This document shows, in pieces, positions 34,066 to 36,893 of a DNA stretch of 36,893 nucleotides. Each line of letters begins with the position of its first letter. The first letter of the stretch is position 1. The DNA is from Prevotellaceae bacterium (GTDB lineage: Bacteria > Bacteroidota > Bacteroidia > Bacteroidales > Bacteroidaceae), in contig JAFLUT010000012.1 in assembly GCA_022508665.1 (NCBI GenBank), forward strand, positions 1 through 36,893. The letters run 5' to 3'. Position numbers and translations under genes: made by a program. The notes under the pieces are model-generated. The model had not been told where the DNA came from and did no database searches. It worked only from the letters and a program-made list of their open reading frames with translations.

Positions 34066-35139
34066 TCATTCCAGCGTAAAGAAACTGATGATAGGATAGT
34101 GGTCGCTGGCAATGATAGAGTTGTCAATCTTTGTTCCGTATGTCTTTACGTTTGGAGAGGCGAAAATGTGGTCGATGCGGAAGTACATGCCGCTGCGGTT
34201 GTAACTGATGCCCAATCCGTTGCCATTGTTGACGAAGGCATCGTAGAGGTTTTCCGTCATCTTGTAGTGAGTGTATGAGATTGGCGAGGAGTTGAAGTCG
34301 CCGCAAGCAAGGATGTGGCGGTCTTTGTGACGTGCTATGTAGGATGCTACGGAGTCTACTTGTATGCCTCGTATGGAGTCGCCGTGAGCCAGTTTTTCTG
34401 TGAGATGAATATATTTGCTTTTGGAATGGTTTTGGGCAGGGTGTTTGTAGTTCTCGATGATAGATTTGTAGTTTTCCTTGTCCTCCTCAGCCAGTTTGTA
34501 CGATTCTAAGTGGTTGTTTATCAGTAGGAGAGTGTCTTTGCCCATTAACACTTCGTAGGCGAATGACCCATTGTTGGCAGACGGATACTCAATCTGCGTG
34601 GTTGATATGAGTGGATATTTTGAGAAGCAGGCGATGTAACTGTTGGTCAGTAGTTCCACCGCATAATATGGATATGTCTCTTGAATTGTCGGCAAAGCCT
34701 TGTCGATATAGAGTTTCTGTGCCTCTTGCAGGCATATTATGTCGGCGTCGCTCCCAAGAAGATACAGCATTATGGGATTTTCTTCCCAGCCGATGTTGTT
34801 GAATTTGCCGAAACTCATCACGTTGTAAGACAGTATCTTATAACTGCCTTTGGGTGGAGCGGAAGGAAGATTGATAGGAATATATGTTCTGATGCTTCCT
34901 GCACACAGTAGCAGCCCAACTAATGGAATGGCGCTGAACTTCCATTTGAATATAATCCAAAAGGGGATTGTGCAGATGTTGGCAATGAGGAACACGGGAA
35001 ACATCAGCCCCAAATATGACAGGTTTGGATAGTCTTGCGACGGCAAATAGGCAGTGTAGGTACAGATGAGCATTGCCGCAATCAATAGCAGATTGACGGA
35101 GACAGATATGGTGAGTATTATCCTTTTCAGTCTATTCAT
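34066..35139 (-). CDS. Membrane-anchored endonuclease/exonuclease/phosphatase-fold protein
   Basis: A 357-residue protein with about three N-terminal membrane helices (residues 5-85) and a C-terminal metal-dependent hydrolase domain facing the periplasm. All core catalytic residues are visible: Asn106 in LSYNVMSF, Glu139 in DIICLQEA, Asp281/Asn283 in CGDFNSSP, Asp323/His324 in FRIDHIFAS, and Asp346/His347 in ASDHYP. The family includes nucleases, sphingomyelinases and inositol phosphatases, so the substrate cannot be told; an envelope lipid or nucleotide is plausible given the anchoring. It lies downstream of the rhomboid gene on the same strand, beyond a 23-base repeat array. Confidence 0.87.
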   Translation of the reverse strand: MNRLKRIILTISVSVNLLLIAAMLICTYTAYLPSQDYPNLSYLGLMFPVFLIANICTIPFWIIFKWKFSAIPLVGLLLCAGSIRTYIPINLPSAPPKGSYKILSYNVMSFGKFNNIGWEENPIMLYLLGSDADIICLQEAQKLYIDKALPTIQETYPYYAVELLTNSYIACFSKYPLISTTQIEYPSANNGSFAYEVLMGKDTLLLINNHLESYKLAEEDKENYKSIIENYKHPAQNHSKSKYIHLTEKLAHGDSIRGIQVDSVASYIARHKDRHILACGDFNSSPISYTHYKMTENLYDAFVNNGNGLGISYNRSGMYFRIDHIFASPNVKTYGTKIDNSIIASDHYPIISFFTLE

Positions 35140-35168
35140 ATATATGTAAAGTGTTGCACAATATATGT

Positions 35169-35260
35169 CTCAAATGATACACCGTTTATCGCACAATCGA
35201 CACACCGTTCATCGAAAGAGCGGTACACCGCTTGTCGATTTGTCGATACACCGTCTTTAC
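35169..35260. repeat. 23-base tandem array (4 units)
   Basis: Four units of exactly 23 bases start at 35169, 35192, 35215 and 35238. ACACCG occupies the same six positions in all four, and three end in TCG. Units 1 and 2 match at about 18 of 23 positions. Unit 2 aligns without gaps to the unit at 36847 at about 14 of 23, including CCGTT at the same place. It fills most of the gap between the rhomboid stop and the next start. Confidence 0.85.
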
Positions 35261-35269
35261 TATATAGGG

Positions 35270-36169
35270 TTAATTCTTCATCTTTTTGCTTGCATCGAAC
35301 AGGGTAGCCTTCTCTTTATCTGTCAGATTTTGATAGCCATTCTTGCGGATTTTGTCGAGGATGCGGTCAATCTCCTCGGATTCCTCACGCTTTCGGGCAT
35401 TGTATGCATGGTCTTCGTGGTTTGCTTCCCTTACGTTGGTCACACGCATCTTGGGTTTACGACCGCCTGACATGGAGTTTTTCAGTTTGTCCCATGCGCT
35501 TTCTCCCTTGTTGTAGTTGCCAGCGGACGATGTTGTCCAATGTTTATTGCTCCTGCTTGACTTTTTCTTGTCTGCCGATTTCCAATACAATAGTATTATT
35601 ATGCCTACAACGATGCCGCCCAAGTGTGCGAAGTGAGCCACGCCGTCTACCGATGTGATGCCCATGTACATTTCTACCAACGTGTAAAATCCTACCAAGT
35701 ATTTCAGTTTGATAGGGAATGGTATAGGGATGATGAACAACTGCGCATTTGGGAAAAAGAATGCCGCCGCAGCCATTACGCCATAGATTGCTCCTGATGC
35801 GCCGACGAGTTGTGCAGGCGGGATGATGCCTAAGAATGTGCATAACTGGTTAATCGCTGCACTTCCCACTCCGCACAAAAGGTAGTAGCAGACAAATCTG
35901 CGTGTTCCCACCTGCTGCTCAACGGCGTTTCCGAAAATCATCAGCGACCACATGTTGAAAAACAAGTGCCACCAACCGCCGTGCATGAACATGTAGGTCA
36001 GATACTGATATATGGCAAACCCATTCGACCCAATGGGGTGCAGGGCATTGAAATTCAGAAACCAGTCGGTGTGTCCGCCCAAAGCAACCGCAGGAGTAAT
36101 CCAGTAGGTCAGGACATAAAATACGAAGTTTATAATAAGTATAACCTTAACGGCAGGAGTCAGTCTCAT
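35270..36169 (-). CDS. Rhomboid-family intramembrane serine protease
   Basis: A 299-residue protein with about six membrane helices in residues 8-195. The catalytic dyad is Ser126 in GASGAIYG and His182 in HFAHLGG; the oxyanion-side motif is HGGWWHLFFNMW (His68, Asn72). These are all intact, so it should cleave membrane proteins within the bilayer. The last ~100 residues are a charged cytoplasmic tail ending in EEIDRILDKIRKNGYQNLT and KKMKN, an extension seen in Bacteroidetes rhomboids. Its target is unknown. It has its own promoter and is divergent from the HU gene. Confidence 0.93.
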   Translation of the reverse strand: MRLTPAVKVILIINFVFYVLTYWITPAVALGGHTDWFLNFNALHPIGSNGFAIYQYLTYMFMHGGWWHLFFNMWSLMIFGNAVEQQVGTRRFVCYYLLCGVGSAAINQLCTFLGIIPPAQLVGASGAIYGVMAAAAFFFPNAQLFIIPIPFPIKLKYLVGFYTLVEMYMGITSVDGVAHFAHLGGIVVGIIILLYWKSADKKKSSRSNKHWTTSSAGNYNKGESAWDKLKNSMSGGRKPKMRVTNVREANHEDHAYNARKREESEEIDRILDKIRKNGYQNLTDKEKATLFDASKKMKN

Positions 36170-36212
36170 ATCTCTTATTCTTTTGATTGTTGCTGTTATA
36201 TATTTTAGGCTG

Positions 36213-36220
36213 CAAAATTA
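36213..36220 (-). promoter_or_regulatory. Rhomboid gene promoter, -7 element
   Basis: The minus strand reads TAATTTTG, a match to TAnnTTTG, with TTTTG (36248-36244) about 23 bases upstream. The leader is about 40 bases. Confidence 0.55.
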
Positions 36221-36302
36221 CTCTTTTTCTTTGGATTGAAGTACAAAATGAGGGGAAATGAAGTTTTTTTTGACTTTTTTCAACTTTTTTTCGCGAAATT
36301 TG

Positions 36303-36333
36303 TTTGTTCGAGAAAATATATCTCATATATTTG
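36303..36333 (+). promoter_or_regulatory. HU gene promoter
   Basis: TTTG (36303-36306) and TATATTTG (36326-36333) are 19 bases apart, a near-ideal promoter, with a ~100-base leader before the ATG. This fits a highly expressed nucleoid protein. Confidence 0.75.
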
Positions 36334-36436
36334 CAACAAATCTATGGCAGAAAGCGCTGTTGAGAGGCTCTGTCGCAGACAAATCAGAACAGAAAAGAAC
36401 AAACCAAAGTTATAAAACCTAAAATTTTTTTTGATT

Positions 36437-36709
36437 ATGAACAAGACAGAACTCGTTAGCGCAATCGCTGCAAAGGCAGGATTGAGCAAGTCAGATGCAA
36501 AAAAGGCTCTTGACGCTACAGTAGAGGCTATCTCAGAGGCTCTCAAGGCTGGCGACAAGGTAGCACTCGTTGGTTTCGGTACATTCTCAGTTAATGAGCG
36601 TCCTGCTCGTCAGGGCATCAACCCAGCAACAAAAGAGGCTATCACTATTGCCGCTAAGAAAGTTGCTAAGTTCAAGGCTGGTGCTGACCTCGACGGCGCG
36701 CTCAACTAA
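36437..36709 (+). CDS. HU-family DNA-binding protein
   Basis: A 90-residue nucleoid protein that bends and compacts DNA as a dimer. The N-terminal helices start [18 protein letters not shown]; the family core [14 protein letters not shown] is at about 39-52, and the DNA-wrapping arm follows with [14 protein letters not shown], including the Asn-Pro that inserts between base pairs. The length is exactly that of HU-beta. IHF is less likely because of the short C-terminus and the lack of flanking partners. The ATG at 36437 is chosen over an in-frame TTG at 36431. Single-gene unit with its own promoter and terminator. Confidence 0.95.
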   Translation: MNKTELVSAIAAKAGLSKSDAKKALDATVEAISEALKAGDKVALVGFGTFSVNERPARQGINPATKEAITIAAKKVAKFKAGADLDGALN

Positions 36710-36743
36710 TCAGTCATTGTTTTTTGACTATAAAAAACGGAAT

Positions 36744-36775
36744 AATGGGCAGACTCCATACGGAGTTTGCCCATT
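36744..36775 (+). terminator. HU gene terminator
   Basis: A 14-bp stem (36744-36757 with 36762-36775; one G-U pair) and a 4-base loop, followed by GTTCTATT, 34 bases past the stop codon. Confidence 0.85.
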
Positions 36776-36800
36776 GTTCTATTATCTAACGGCTACCCCC

Positions 36801-36890
36801 TAAAAATTGACGGCAGTTGAGGGTAAAAGCAGACAGCCGTTGCCCTCAAAAGTGGACAGCCGTTGAGCGAACTAGCGGACAACCGCCGGC
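36801..36890. repeat. 23-base tandem array (3-4 units)
   Basis: Units of 23 bases start at 36801, 36824, 36847 and 36870. Units 2 and 3 share AAAAG and GACAGCCGTTG in register; unit 1 and the partial unit 4 are diverged. The same words occur at 18541-18610. It may run past the window's right end. Confidence 0.8.
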
Positions 36891-36893
36891 ATA

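Noticed and set aside
35169-35260. CRISPR array
   Set aside because: Units abut directly with no spacers and differ from one another; no cas genes are in the window.

Overview
The window looks like chromosome of a Bacteroidales bacterium, most likely Prevotellaceae. Three things point there. It carries fused SecDF, a fused MurF-alanine racemase, a GSCFA protein, an S46 dipeptidyl-peptidase, a DUF4837 lipoprotein and meso-diaminopimelate dehydrogenase. At least ten transcription units have the Bacteroidetes promoter (-7 TAnnTTTG, several with a -33 TTTG/TTG about 19-20 bases upstream). Shine-Dalgarno sequences are mostly absent. No rRNA, prophage, insertion sequence or CRISPR array was seen. 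There is one tRNA gene, tRNA-Arg(CCT).

Layout. 0.3-8.8 kb (+): topA-aroK-speA, then a polysaccharide flippase and a DPP7-like peptidase, closed by a strong hairpin. 8.9-14.9 kb (-): GSCFA gene, murF-alr (coupled by an ATGA overlap) and mutS. 15.0-16.7 kb: tadA (+) converging on a short nucleoside kinase (-). 16.86-18.36 kb (+): tRNA-Arg followed 20 bases later by an unusual membrane-anchored response regulator with an AraC output domain and a kinase-like segment lacking its histidine. 18.4-22.4 kb: a repeat-rich intergenic region, a 1009-residue secreted modular protein (-), and upstream of it a leader region encoding two overlapping 34-35 residue membrane peptides plus a decayed third copy behind a canonical promoter. 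22.4-26.4 kb (-): an AAA/DUF4143 ATPase, priA and an outer-membrane beta-barrel protein. 26.9-29.6 kb (+): a GH105-type glycosidase, a DUF4837 lipoprotein and a 57-residue 2[4Fe-4S] ferredoxin. 29.7-36.2 kb (-): ddh, secDF, an endonuclease/exonuclease/phosphatase-fold membrane protein and a rhomboid protease. 36.4-36.7 kb (+): an HU-family gene.

Most protein-coding genes are housekeeping: DNA topology, repair and restart (topA, mutS, priA, HU), wall and amino-acid metabolism (aroK, murF-alr, ddh, speA), tRNA editing (tadA) and secretion (secDF). The unusual material is in the gaps between genes: (1) the tandem small membrane-peptide operon at about 21.97-22.34 kb; (2) degenerate tandem arrays with an almost exact 23-base period at six places (1-69, 18541-18610, 26490-26650, 26799-26867, 35169-35260, 36801-36890), several sharing a CCGTTG-type core in the same register; (3) a perfect 33-bp inverted repeat with a nested hairpin at 18365-18503; (4) a 27-bp AT-only inverted repeat between divergent genes at 26649-26732. 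Coordinates of sites and repeats were worked out by hand from the sequence. Family names rest on recognised motifs, not on database searches.
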